From Candidatus Cloacimonadota bacterium (GTDB taxonomy: Bacteria > Cloacimonadota > Cloacimonadia > Cloacimonadales > JAFGVF01), in the NCBI GenBank assembly GCA_016938155.1, contig JAFGVF010000241.1, positions 1-6,342 on the forward strand: a stretch of DNA of 6,342 nt. The letters are read 5' to 3'. The first letter of the stretch is position 1. Each line of letters opens with the position of its first letter. A program made the position numbers and the translations under genes. The notes below the pieces were generated by a model. That model worked only from the letters and a program-made list of their open reading frames with translations. It was not told where the DNA came from and did no database searches. This document shows, piece after piece, positions 1 to 5,383 of the stretch.

Positions 1-200
1 GCACATCCCCATGTTTTACCCCATTCTTCGCCTAATGCAATAGGTTTATACTTGGCTTTTACTGCCTTTGCATAAGGGATGGGGGTGATTTTGTCATAAA
101 TAAATGAAGCGGATAAATCGGCAAACTTAGTGAAGCGTAGCTGGAAGACTTCAGCCGTCAAACGACGAACTCTATCCATGTAGATATTGATATTCTGCAT
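1..200 (-). CDS. Probable GH38 alpha-mannosidase, N-terminal fragment
   Basis: Only the first 66 codons are present; the gene runs off the left edge. The start ATG at 200-198 has an AGAGG ribosome binding site six bases upstream. The fragment has no signal peptide: it begins with a charged, helix-like stretch (MQNINIYMDRVRRLT), followed by a Pro-rich linker and then LGEEWGKTWGC. A 'LGExWGxxWG' segment leading into a Trp-Phe strand is, as I recall it, characteristic of the N-terminal region of bacterial and cytosolic GH38 alpha-mannosidases, retaining enzymes that release mannose from alpha-linked mannosides. The catalytic Asp and zinc ligands would lie outside the window, so activity cannot be judged. 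It is the third gene of an operon with the SNF2 helicase and the GH20 hexosaminidase, which fits stepwise degradation of N-glycan-type oligosaccharides in the cytoplasm. The family call rests on one short motif and context; another sugar-active enzyme is possible. Confidence 0.6.
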   Translation of the reverse strand, partial: MQNINIYMDRVRRLTAEVFQLRFTKFADLSASFIYDKITPIPYAKAVKAKYKPIALGEEWGKTWGC

Positions 201-206
201 TATTAA

Positions 207-211
207 CCTCT
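207..211 (-). promoter_or_regulatory. Ribosome binding site of the GH38 gene, overlapping the GH20 stop
   Basis: On the minus strand AGAGG lies six bases before the GH38 ATG. Its first bases are part of the TAG stop codon of the GH20 gene (212-210). This arrangement suggests that ribosomes ending GH20 translation help initiation of the next gene. Confidence 0.6.
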
Positions 212-1685
212 ATTTATTAAGTATTTCTTCTCTATATTTGGCAAAATTGTACCCTTTTTGAATCAGGAATTCCATGTGCCTTTTCAATAACCATCTAAAA
301 CTTTCAATATCCTTTCTTTCGGGAGATGCCCAGAGTATCTCCGATAGCGGAAACAAGCGTGGAATAAGCATATATTCCAGCTCTTCTTCAGTGTGGATAT
401 GTTCTGTCCAGACATTTGCCTGAGCTCCGATTATCAGTTTCTGTTCTGCTTCATTGAGTTCTTGTGGCAGCGGGTCATAATTATACACATCCTCCCATGT
501 AAGGATGGGAAGATTAACTTTCTTGTCTTCTTCATAAGGTCGCTTATCGAAATACATACTTGCCCAGGGAGTCATTATAGCCTTATTGCCTCGTTTAACT
601 GCCTTGATACCGCCTTCAGTTCCTCTCCAGGACATCACGACGGCACTTTCTGCAAGTCCACCTTCTAATATTTCATCCCAACCGATGAGGATTTTACCCT
701 GCTGAAGCAAAGTTTTCTCTATCCGCCTGATAAACCAACTCTGGAGTTCCTCTTCGTTGGAAAGACCTTCCTGCTTCATTCGTTTACGGCAATCCGGACA
801 TTCATGCCACCTGGTCTTGGGGCATTCATCTCCCCCGATATGGAAATACTCGCTCGGGAAGAGAGTGCAAACCTCATTAATTATATCATTCAGGAACTCA
901 AAGGTTGAGTCTTTCCCGGCACAATAGACTTCATCCGATACTCCCCAATCATTCCATACTTCAAATGGACCCCCTGTACAGGAGTATTGAGGATAAGCTG
1001 ATAATGCAGCCTGAGCATGTCCGGGGAGTTCTATCTCCGGAACTACCGAGATGAATCTCTCTGCTGCATAAGCCACAACTTCTTTTATCTCATCCTGAGT
1101 ATAGAATCCTCCGTATCTGCTACCGTCTTTCTCGGTTCTCCATGCAGACTTCTCAGTTAGGAGCGGATACTTCTTTATCTCAATCCGCCAGCCCTGATCT
1201 TCTGTCAGATGCCAATGGAAACGATTCAGTTTATACATTCCCATCAAATCCAAGACTCTCTTAATCTCATCAATGCGGAAGAAATGTCTGCACACATCCA
1301 GGTGCAGTCCTCTCCATTTGAATCTTGGTTTATCCTTAACAACCATTATGGGAAAAGTAAGCAACCCTTCCGCATTCTTACTTATACATTGCCGTAAGGT
1401 TTGGATTGCATAGAAGAAACCTGCCCCGTCGAAGCATTGAACTGAAATCAAATGCTTTTCAACAGTAAGAATATACTCTTCTGTAGCCAAAGTCGGTTCA
1501 TATATACATTTGACTTTCACAGATTTTGAAGGCTGTGTTTGGTTTTCAATAATTTTTTCCAGGAGGTCATTGAAAGGTTTATGATATTTTTCAAACTCAT
1601 CGTCAAACTCCAAAATGAACCTATCAAAGGAACAGTATCCGTTACCGGATATAATTGTGATTGGGTTGGGAATTATTCTATTCAT
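210..1685 (-). CDS. Cytoplasmic beta-N-acetylhexosaminidase, GH20
   Basis: The 491-aa product should hydrolyse terminal beta-linked GlcNAc (or GalNAc) by the substrate-assisted GH20 mechanism, in which the substrate acetamido group is the nucleophile. Residues about 1-117 match the alpha/beta GH20b domain and about 121-455 the TIM barrel. Visible active-site elements: Arg125 in WRGLHLD, HWHLTEDQGW (157-166), ELPGH (219-223), the catalytic pair Asp286-Glu287 in HIGGDECPKTRW, GWDE (335-338), MSWRG (351-355), Tyr378 and Asp380 in MYFD, and ANVWTE (423-428). There is no signal peptide or lipobox, unlike many Bacteroidota relatives, and no C-terminal accessory domain, so the protein is compact and probably cytoplasmic. 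The start is supported by AAGGCGG upstream. It lies 10 nt after the SNF2 gene and 9 nt before the mannosidase gene, so it likely acts with the latter on imported oligosaccharides. The exact substrate (N-glycan antenna, chitobiose or muropeptide sugar) cannot be read from the sequence. The family call is firm. Confidence 0.95.
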   Translation of the reverse strand: MNRIIPNPITIISGNGYCSFDRFILEFDDEFEKYHKPFNDLLEKIIENQTQPSKSVKVKCIYEPTLATEEYILTVEKHLISVQCFDGAGFFYAIQTLRQCISKNAEGLLTFPIMVVKDKPRFKWRGLHLDVCRHFFRIDEIKRVLDLMGMYKLNRFHWHLTEDQGWRIEIKKYPLLTEKSAWRTEKDGSRYGGFYTQDEIKEVVAYAAERFISVVPEIELPGHAQAALSAYPQYSCTGGPFEVWNDWGVSDEVYCAGKDSTFEFLNDIINEVCTLFPSEYFHIGGDECPKTRWHECPDCRKRMKQEGLSNEEELQSWFIRRIEKTLLQQGKILIGWDEILEGGLAESAVVMSWRGTEGGIKAVKRGNKAIMTPWASMYFDKRPYEEDKKVNLPILTWEDVYNYDPLPQELNEAEQKLIIGAQANVWTEHIHTEEELEYMLIPRLFPLSEILWASPERKDIESFRWLLKRHMEFLIQKGYNFAKYREEILNK

Positions 1686-1690
1686 TCAAA

Positions 1691-1697
1691 CCGCCTT
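1691..1697 (-). promoter_or_regulatory. Ribosome binding site of the GH20 gene, overlapping the SNF2 stop
   Basis: AAGGCGG on the minus strand shares its leading bases with the TAA stop (1698-1696) of the SNF2 gene. The AAGG core is eight bases from the GH20 ATG. This supports the chosen start and suggests translational coupling. Confidence 0.6.
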
Positions 1698-4600
1698 AGT
1701 AAGTGAATAACTTATGTAAATCATCAAGCGTAAGTGCCTGGAAAACACTTTCACCTTGCTCTATGATATAATCAAACAGCTCTTTCTTATTCTTTTGCAA
1801 GCTGAGTATCTTCTCCTCAACAGTACCTTTGGTAATCAGTTTATATACCTGCACTTTCTTTGTCTGCCCGATACGGTGTGTTCTGTCGATTGCCTGATTC
1901 TCTACCATCGGATTCCACCACGGGTCCACAATAATGACTGTATCGGCAGAAGTGAGGTTAATTCCGAAACCTCCCGTTTTAAGGCTGATTAAGAATATTT
2001 TAATGTTATGATTGTCATTGAAATGGTCAATTCTTTCCTGCCTGTTTTTAGTGCCTCCATCCATATATTCATAAGGAACCTGCATCTTACTCAATTGATT
2101 TTTTATGAGTTTCAACATTTCCACAAATTGGCTGAATATGAGTATCTTACGCCCACTATCAAGAGCTTCGTTAACCAATTCAAACAACATCTCCATCTTG
2201 CCTGAAAGATCCGGTTCTGATTTGAAGCTGCCATCAATCAGGGCGGGATGATTGCAAATCTGTCTAAGCTTAGTTAAACCTGCCAAAATATGCACATAGG
2301 TTTGGCGATTTTGTACGACATTCCCGTCTTCGTCAATGACGGGCATAAGTGACTTCTTTATCTCATCCAGCACTTGTAAGTAAACCTTTTCCTGGAAAGT
2401 GGTCATCTTAGCGGGAATTATCTGTTCCTGCTTATCAGGAAGCTCAACCAATACATCCTTCTTCCTCCTCCTCAAAATGAAAGGAGATATCAGGCTTGTA
2501 AGATTTGACGCATCATCACCGGAGATATACATATTTTTAAATCTCTTTCTCGACGGCAGCAAACCGGGCATCAGGAAGTCGAATATCGACCATAATTCAT
2601 CCAGATTATTCTCCATAGGTGTTCCCGTAAGAGCAAGCCGTCTCTCAGTATTCAGCTTCTTGATTGCTTTAGTGCGGTGAGAACTGACATTCTTAATGTG
2701 CTGTGCTTCATCGAGAATGACATAGCGGAACTTCTTGTCCTGCAAGAGGTCTAAATCATTAACGATGATAGAAAAAGAGGCAATAATAATTCCGCTTTTC
2801 ATATTCTCCAATATCTCTTCTCTTTGGGCTTTGCTTCCCTCCAGAACCGAGTAATGCATGGCGGAATTGAACTTGTTGAACTCTGCTGCCCAGTTATAAA
2901 CCAGTGTTTTAGGGCAAACAACTAAGGAAAGTGAATCTTCCGGTTGATTTGTAAGAACCGAGATAGCCTGGATTGTCTTACCAAGCCCCATTTCGTCTGC
3001 CAGAATACCGCTTAGATGGTACCGTTCCAGCATCTTCATCCAATGAAAGCCTGATTTCTGATAATTTCTCATTATTGGTGCAAGTGAAGGCGGAATTTCG
3101 TCTTTATGTTCTCTACCTCTTGTCATGATATCATTGTACATATTAGCCAGAAACTTGTCTCCAAACACCTTAATAACAGGATTATCTTCTGATAATTTAT
3201 ATAGATACGGTAAATTATACACTGCCATACCGTAGATCTTGTCTTTTTGTTCTTTGCTGCGTTCAAGCAACTTCTCGACATCATCAAAGGTCTTCCTATC
3301 CATGAAATACAACAGCCTACCGTCCTGAAGTTTCATGAATTTCTGTTTCGTTTTAAAGAACTTCTTAAGTTCTTCATGCGTAAACTTCATATCCCGATAG
3401 GTGTATTCAACCTCATAGTCAAACCAATCGATATCCTCTTTTCGATGTGCCTTTATCTCAACATTCAACTGGACTTTATAGATGAAATCCTTTTTAAGTT
3501 CAGGAGATACTTCTATGTTCCAATTTTCTTCCGAAAGGTCGAATATTGTTTTTTTAAGGGCATCTATCTGAAGTTCTCCTTCAAATTCCAGAGCCATTTC
3601 TTCATTCAGTTTGTTGACCTGGTAAAGCGGTAATGAACGCAGGAAAGTCATTACTTCATTAATAGTTTGAGGAGGGACATAGAACCAGTATTGCTTCTTC
3701 CCTATTTCATATTTAATCAGGTTTGCATCCATTCTGAGCAGAGAAATTGGGAGATGTGCATCAGGAGCATACTCCAAAAAGCCATCCATTACAATCTTTT
3801 TCCCGCTTCTGTTGAGATGAAAGTTGACGGTCGGTCGATTATCATAAACCTCCGGGATGGGAATCTCTTCATCGAAATCCAGATATGACTGCATTAAAGC
3901 CAATTGCTTGGATACTACAGTGTAATAATAAACCAAATCATGCTTTTTCAGGTGCAAGCCACCCTTCAGAATTTCTCTCATTATCTCCGGTTGAAAAGGG
4001 AAAAACTTTGAATATATCACATTTCTCAAAAAGATATAGGTTGTATTCCCCAGAAAGAAGGTTGTTATCTTTTCTTTATAAGTCTGTGTGAGCAGATAAT
4101 TATCTTCATCAATCATCCGTATCCGGAAGTTAATGGAGAGTGGTTCATCAGAGAAGTGAATTTTATCACCTGTTTCTTTAATAAACACCTTCTGCTGCAA
4201 TAATTTCAGCACAGGCAGGAGATGAACGAAATCATCCTTATAGATTGTGTAAAACACTCCTTTACCGCTATAGGAGCATTTGTGGGTTTGTATCAGCTTA
4301 TGTAACAGAATTTCTTCATCAGGCAGATAGTTTATCTGTCTTTTTGCCTTTATCAAATCTTCGGGTAACTCATGAAGTGGTTCTTTTCCGGCTATAAGAG
4401 TTGATACAAGCCGGATATTGAACGGAGCGTACTTATTAAAATAGATACGGATTTTATCGGAGTTGGGGTCATAGATATCACTTATCTCGATTTCACTCTC
4501 CAACATCAACTTCTCCCAGTATTCATTGAAAGTAAGCACATTGTTCTGATAAGTAACTCTTTCTTTTCCGTCTATAATATCTGTGCTCAGATAAGTGTAT

Positions 4601-4884
4601 GCATAGTTAAGAACCGTGATGAAATGATCACATGATTCTTTACCGGTACACTCACGGCATGTATGTTCCAGAATCTCTTCCGTTTCGGGGTTATAAACTA
4701 TTTTTACGGACAAAGAGAAGCGGGGTAATCGCTCAACATCAGAGTTGAAGTGAAAAATGATATTCCCGTTTTCATCTTTATATTTCCAATAGAAAAGATC
4801 ATCGACAGATGTGTCATGAACAGCCTTTTTAAAGGTCCAGGTATTGGAATACTGATGAAACTCCTTGCGAAACAATCTTGCCAT
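1696..4884 (-). CDS. SWIM zinc-finger SNF2-family helicase/ATPase
   Basis: A 1062-aa SWI2/SNF2-type, double-stranded-DNA-dependent ATPase, likely a cytoplasmic translocase that remodels protein-DNA complexes. Near the N-terminus is a SWIM-like zinc site (Cys76, Cys79, Cys85, His87). Residues about 100-590 form a long region that corresponds in position to the 'bacterial SNF2 helicase associated' domain of this architecture. The motor follows: the RNYQKSGFHW entry motif (606-615), Walker A DEMGLGKT (630-637), Walker B DEAQ (725-728), TGTP (753-756), then the second RecA domain with ILIFSQF (914-920), SLKTGGFGINLT (967-978), DPWWNP (987-992) and QAIDRTHRIGQ (997-1007). All core motifs are intact and the length is normal for SWIM-SNF2 proteins. 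The start is supported by GAGAGG five bases upstream of the ATG. It is the first gene of an operon with two glycosidases, which is not explained by its biochemistry. A role in transcription or DNA repair is possible; no defence partners are adjacent. Confidence 0.95.
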   Translation of the reverse strand: MARLFRKEFHQYSNTWTFKKAVHDTSVDDLFYWKYKDENGNIIFHFNSDVERLPRFSLSVKIVYNPETEEILEHTCRECTGKESCDHFITVLNYAYTYLSTDIIDGKERVTYQNNVLTFNEYWEKLMLESEIEISDIYDPNSDKIRIYFNKYAPFNIRLVSTLIAGKEPLHELPEDLIKAKRQINYLPDEEILLHKLIQTHKCSYSGKGVFYTIYKDDFVHLLPVLKLLQQKVFIKETGDKIHFSDEPLSINFRIRMIDEDNYLLTQTYKEKITTFFLGNTTYIFLRNVIYSKFFPFQPEIMREILKGGLHLKKHDLVYYYTVVSKQLALMQSYLDFDEEIPIPEVYDNRPTVNFHLNRSGKKIVMDGFLEYAPDAHLPISLLRMDANLIKYEIGKKQYWFYVPPQTINEVMTFLRSLPLYQVNKLNEEMALEFEGELQIDALKKTIFDLSEENWNIEVSPELKKDFIYKVQLNVEIKAHRKEDIDWFDYEVEYTYRDMKFTHEELKKFFKTKQKFMKLQDGRLLYFMDRKTFDDVEKLLERSKEQKDKIYGMAVYNLPYLYKLSEDNPVIKVFGDKFLANMYNDIMTRGREHKDEIPPSLAPIMRNYQKSGFHWMKMLERYHLSGILADEMGLGKTIQAISVLTNQPEDSLSLVVCPKTLVYNWAAEFNKFNSAMHYSVLEGSKAQREEILENMKSGIIIASFSIIVNDLDLLQDKKFRYVILDEAQHIKNVSSHRTKAIKKLNTERRLALTGTPMENNLDELWSIFDFLMPGLLPSRKRFKNMYISGDDASNLTSLISPFILRRRKKDVLVELPDKQEQIIPAKMTTFQEKVYLQVLDEIKKSLMPVIDEDGNVVQNRQTYVHILAGLTKLRQICNHPALIDGSFKSEPDLSGKMEMLFELVNEALDSGRKILIFSQFVEMLKLIKNQLSKMQVPYEYMDGGTKNRQERIDHFNDNHNIKIFLISLKTGGFGINLTSADTVIIVDPWWNPMVENQAIDRTHRIGQTKKVQVYKLITKGTVEEKILSLQKNKKELFDYIIEQGESVFQALTLDDLHKLFTY

Positions 4885-4889
4885 TAAAG

Positions 4890-4895
4890 CCTCTC
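4890..4895 (-). promoter_or_regulatory. Ribosome binding site of the SNF2 gene
   Basis: GAGAGG on the minus strand lies five bases before the ATG at 4884-4882. It supports this start and gives a leader that includes the 4907-4927 dyad. Confidence 0.6.
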
Positions 4896-4906
4896 ATTTT
4901 GTATTC

Positions 4907-4927
4907 TCAAAACCGTTTTAGTTTTGA
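4907..4927. promoter_or_regulatory. Candidate operator: 7-bp inverted repeat with 7-bp spacer
   Basis: TCAAAAC (4907-4913) and GTTTTGA (4921-4927) are perfect inverted copies separated by seven bases; the spacer overlaps a smaller palindrome, AAAAC-C-GTTTT. The site lies 23-43 bases before the SNF2 ATG, next to the AT-rich stretch that could hold the -10 element, a usual place for a repressor site. The 21-bp length suits a helix-turn-helix dimer. An RNA stem in the leader is the alternative. No regulator gene is in the window. Confidence 0.4.
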
Positions 4928-4963
4928 ATAATATATATGATTAGAGTCGCAGAAATATGGCAA
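4928..4963 (-). promoter_or_regulatory. Possible promoter of the SNF2-GH20-GH38 operon
   Basis: Reading leftwards, TTGCCA (4963-4958) resembles a -35 element and is followed by an AT-only run with TATATT and TATTAT (4935-4928). The best -10 matches lie 22 or more bases from TTGCCA, which is too far for a standard sigma-70 promoter; at 17-bp spacing the hexamer is the poor TCATAT. I also found no TAnnTTTG motif of the Bacteroidota type. The position is plausible, the exact elements are not settled. Confidence 0.25.
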
Positions 4964-4996
4964 GTAATTTCTGTAATTTGTCAGACTTTATAAATA

Positions 4997-5015
4997 TGAG
5001 ACTTCTTAATTCTCA
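4997..5015. repeat. Short dyad TGAGA-N9-TCTCA
   Basis: TGAGA (4997-5001) and TCTCA (5011-5015) are inverted copies separated by nine bases. The dyad lies about 110-135 bases before the SNF2 start, upstream of the candidate promoter, where an activator site could be. With five base pairs in AT-rich DNA it may be chance. Confidence 0.2.
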
Positions 5016-5036
5016 TGTAACCTTAATTAATAAGTG

Positions 5037-5086
5037 GATCTAAGGCATTGAGCAAGAGGGTTAAGTTATTCCCTGCTCGGTAGATC
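5037..5086. repeat. Nested 50-nt inverted repeat (compound hairpin)
   Basis: Three pairs of arms are nested in order: GATCTA (5037-5042) with TAGATC (5081-5086), GAGCA (5050-5054) with TGCTC (5074-5078), and GGG (5058-5060) with CCC (5071-5073). Together they give 14 base pairs with small asymmetric internal loops and a 10-nt apical loop. No T-run follows on either strand, so a simple terminator is unlikely. It could be a structured RNA element, a protein site or the remnant of a small repeat. Confidence 0.4.
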
Positions 5087-5121
5087 TCAATCATCCGTTT
5101 CCATCCATGACAAGGTTGACA

Positions 5122-5206
5122 CCCGAATCTCTTCCGCTCCTCCTACGCCTCTGCCCAGGATATCCGCAAGAGACCCGCAGGAGACCCGCAGGAGCAACGC
5201 ATCGGG
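5122..5206. repeat. GC-rich structured island, possible intergenic repeat element
   Basis: The island stands out from its AT-rich flanks. Its ends are inverted: CCCGA (5122-5126) pairs with TCGGG (5202-5206), and inside these GCTCCT (5136-5141) pairs with AGGAGC (5190-5195). A smaller stem (CTCTGC 5149-5154 with GCA-A-GAG 5166-5172, one bulge) and the palindrome GGATATCC (5158-5165) lie within. Such inverted ends around a compact GC-rich core are typical in form of REP-like or MITE-like intergenic repeats. I see no target-site duplication. Confidence 0.4.
5164..5196. repeat. Three tandem 11-bp repeats
   Basis: Units are CCGCAAGAGAC (5164-5174), CCGCAGGAGAC (5175-5185) and CCGCAGGAGCA (5186-5196). 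Unit 1 differs from unit 2 at one base and unit 3 differs at its last two. The period of 11 is not a multiple of three, which argues against a coding repeat. Confidence 0.75.
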
Positions 5207-5293
5207 ATTTGAAGTATGAAATATGATAAACACAGGCGTGTAGCGTATGATTTTCGATTTTCGAAAACTATATTATGTAAACTAAGAAATTTT

Positions 5294-5310
5294 ACAGGCT
5301 GGAAGCATGT
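5294..5310. repeat. Small imperfect hairpin in the repeat cluster
   Basis: ACA-G-GCT, loop GGA, AGC-A-TGT: two 3-bp blocks around one G-A mismatch. A single A-to-C change at 5307 would restore a perfect 7-bp stem, so it looks like a decayed palindrome. It is followed after eight bases by the 5319-5342 hairpin. Confidence 0.3.
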
Positions 5311-5318
5311 CTTACTGT

Positions 5319-5342
5319 AGGGCACGCATCCCTGCTTGCCCT
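5319..5342. repeat. 24-nt hairpin downstream of the pseudouridine synthase gene
   Basis: AGGGCA (5319-5324) pairs with TGCCCT (5337-5342) and GCA (5326-5328) with TGC (5333-5335), with a single C-T mismatch between the blocks and a TCCC tetraloop. The stem is strong, but no T-run follows in the minus-strand direction, so it is not a standard intrinsic terminator for the synthase gene. Its right arm is shared with the neighbouring 5339-5357 hairpin. Confidence 0.5.
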
Positions 5343-5357
5343 CTTATCTTCAGAGGG
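5339..5357. repeat. 6-bp hairpin overlapping the previous one
   Basis: CCCTCT (5339-5344) pairs with AGAGGG (5352-5357) around a 7-nt loop. On the minus strand it begins 26 bases after the synthase stop codon. It shares bases 5339-5342 with the 5319-5342 hairpin, so only one of the two can form fully at a time. It could stabilise or help end the synthase transcript, but no U-tract is seen. Confidence 0.35.
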
Positions 5358-5383
5358 ACTTGCTGCGAGTTGATATCGGGAGA

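Larger units (their letters stand above)
4885..5383. other. About 500-bp intergenic region with structured repeats and operon control region
   Basis: No convincing gene is present on either strand. The left third (4885-5036) is very AT-rich (27% G+C over 4921-4980 by my count) and carries the probable promoter and two dyads for the SNF2 operon. The middle and right parts (5037-5357) hold several separate stem-loops, a GC-rich island (about 60% G+C over 5111-5206) and three 11-bp tandem repeats. The right edge is the 3' flank of the pseudouridine synthase gene. The change in base composition within a few tens of bases suggests that the middle part is an inserted or degenerate intergenic repeat. 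Confidence 0.75.

Noticed and set aside
3247..3633. 128-codon plus-strand frame within the SNF2 gene
   Set aside because: It lies opposite the intact SNF2 coding sequence and its Phe- and Leu-rich content is the mirror of a Lys- and Glu-rich protein.
1696..4884. SNF2 gene as part of a phage-defence system such as DISARM
   Set aside because: No methyltransferase, nuclease, phospholipase-D-like or other defence gene is adjacent; the neighbours are glycosidases and the architecture is the common SWIM-SNF2 type.
4885..5036. Riboswitch or tRNA in the SNF2 upstream region
   Set aside because: No cloverleaf, T-loop or known aptamer core could be recognised in this AT-rich stretch.
5158..5165. GGATATCC perfect 8-bp palindrome as a separate site
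   Set aside because: It is too short to be significant and lies within the loop of a larger stem already listed.
5164..5196. CRISPR-like array from the repeated units
   Set aside because: The units are 11 bp, directly abutting and without spacers; no cas gene is nearby.
5216..5320. 34-codon plus-strand reading frame with a GGGA motif eight bases before its ATG, encoding a very basic peptide
   Set aside because: Its 3' third is made of the palindromic hairpin sequence (5294-5320) and its stop overlaps the next stem. Start and GGGA can occur by chance in this region, and it is opposite to all other genes.
5143..5325. 60-codon minus-strand frame in the intergenic region
   Set aside because: It runs through the GC-rich tandem repeats and hairpins and has no evident ribosome binding site; its composition changes along its length with the underlying repeats.
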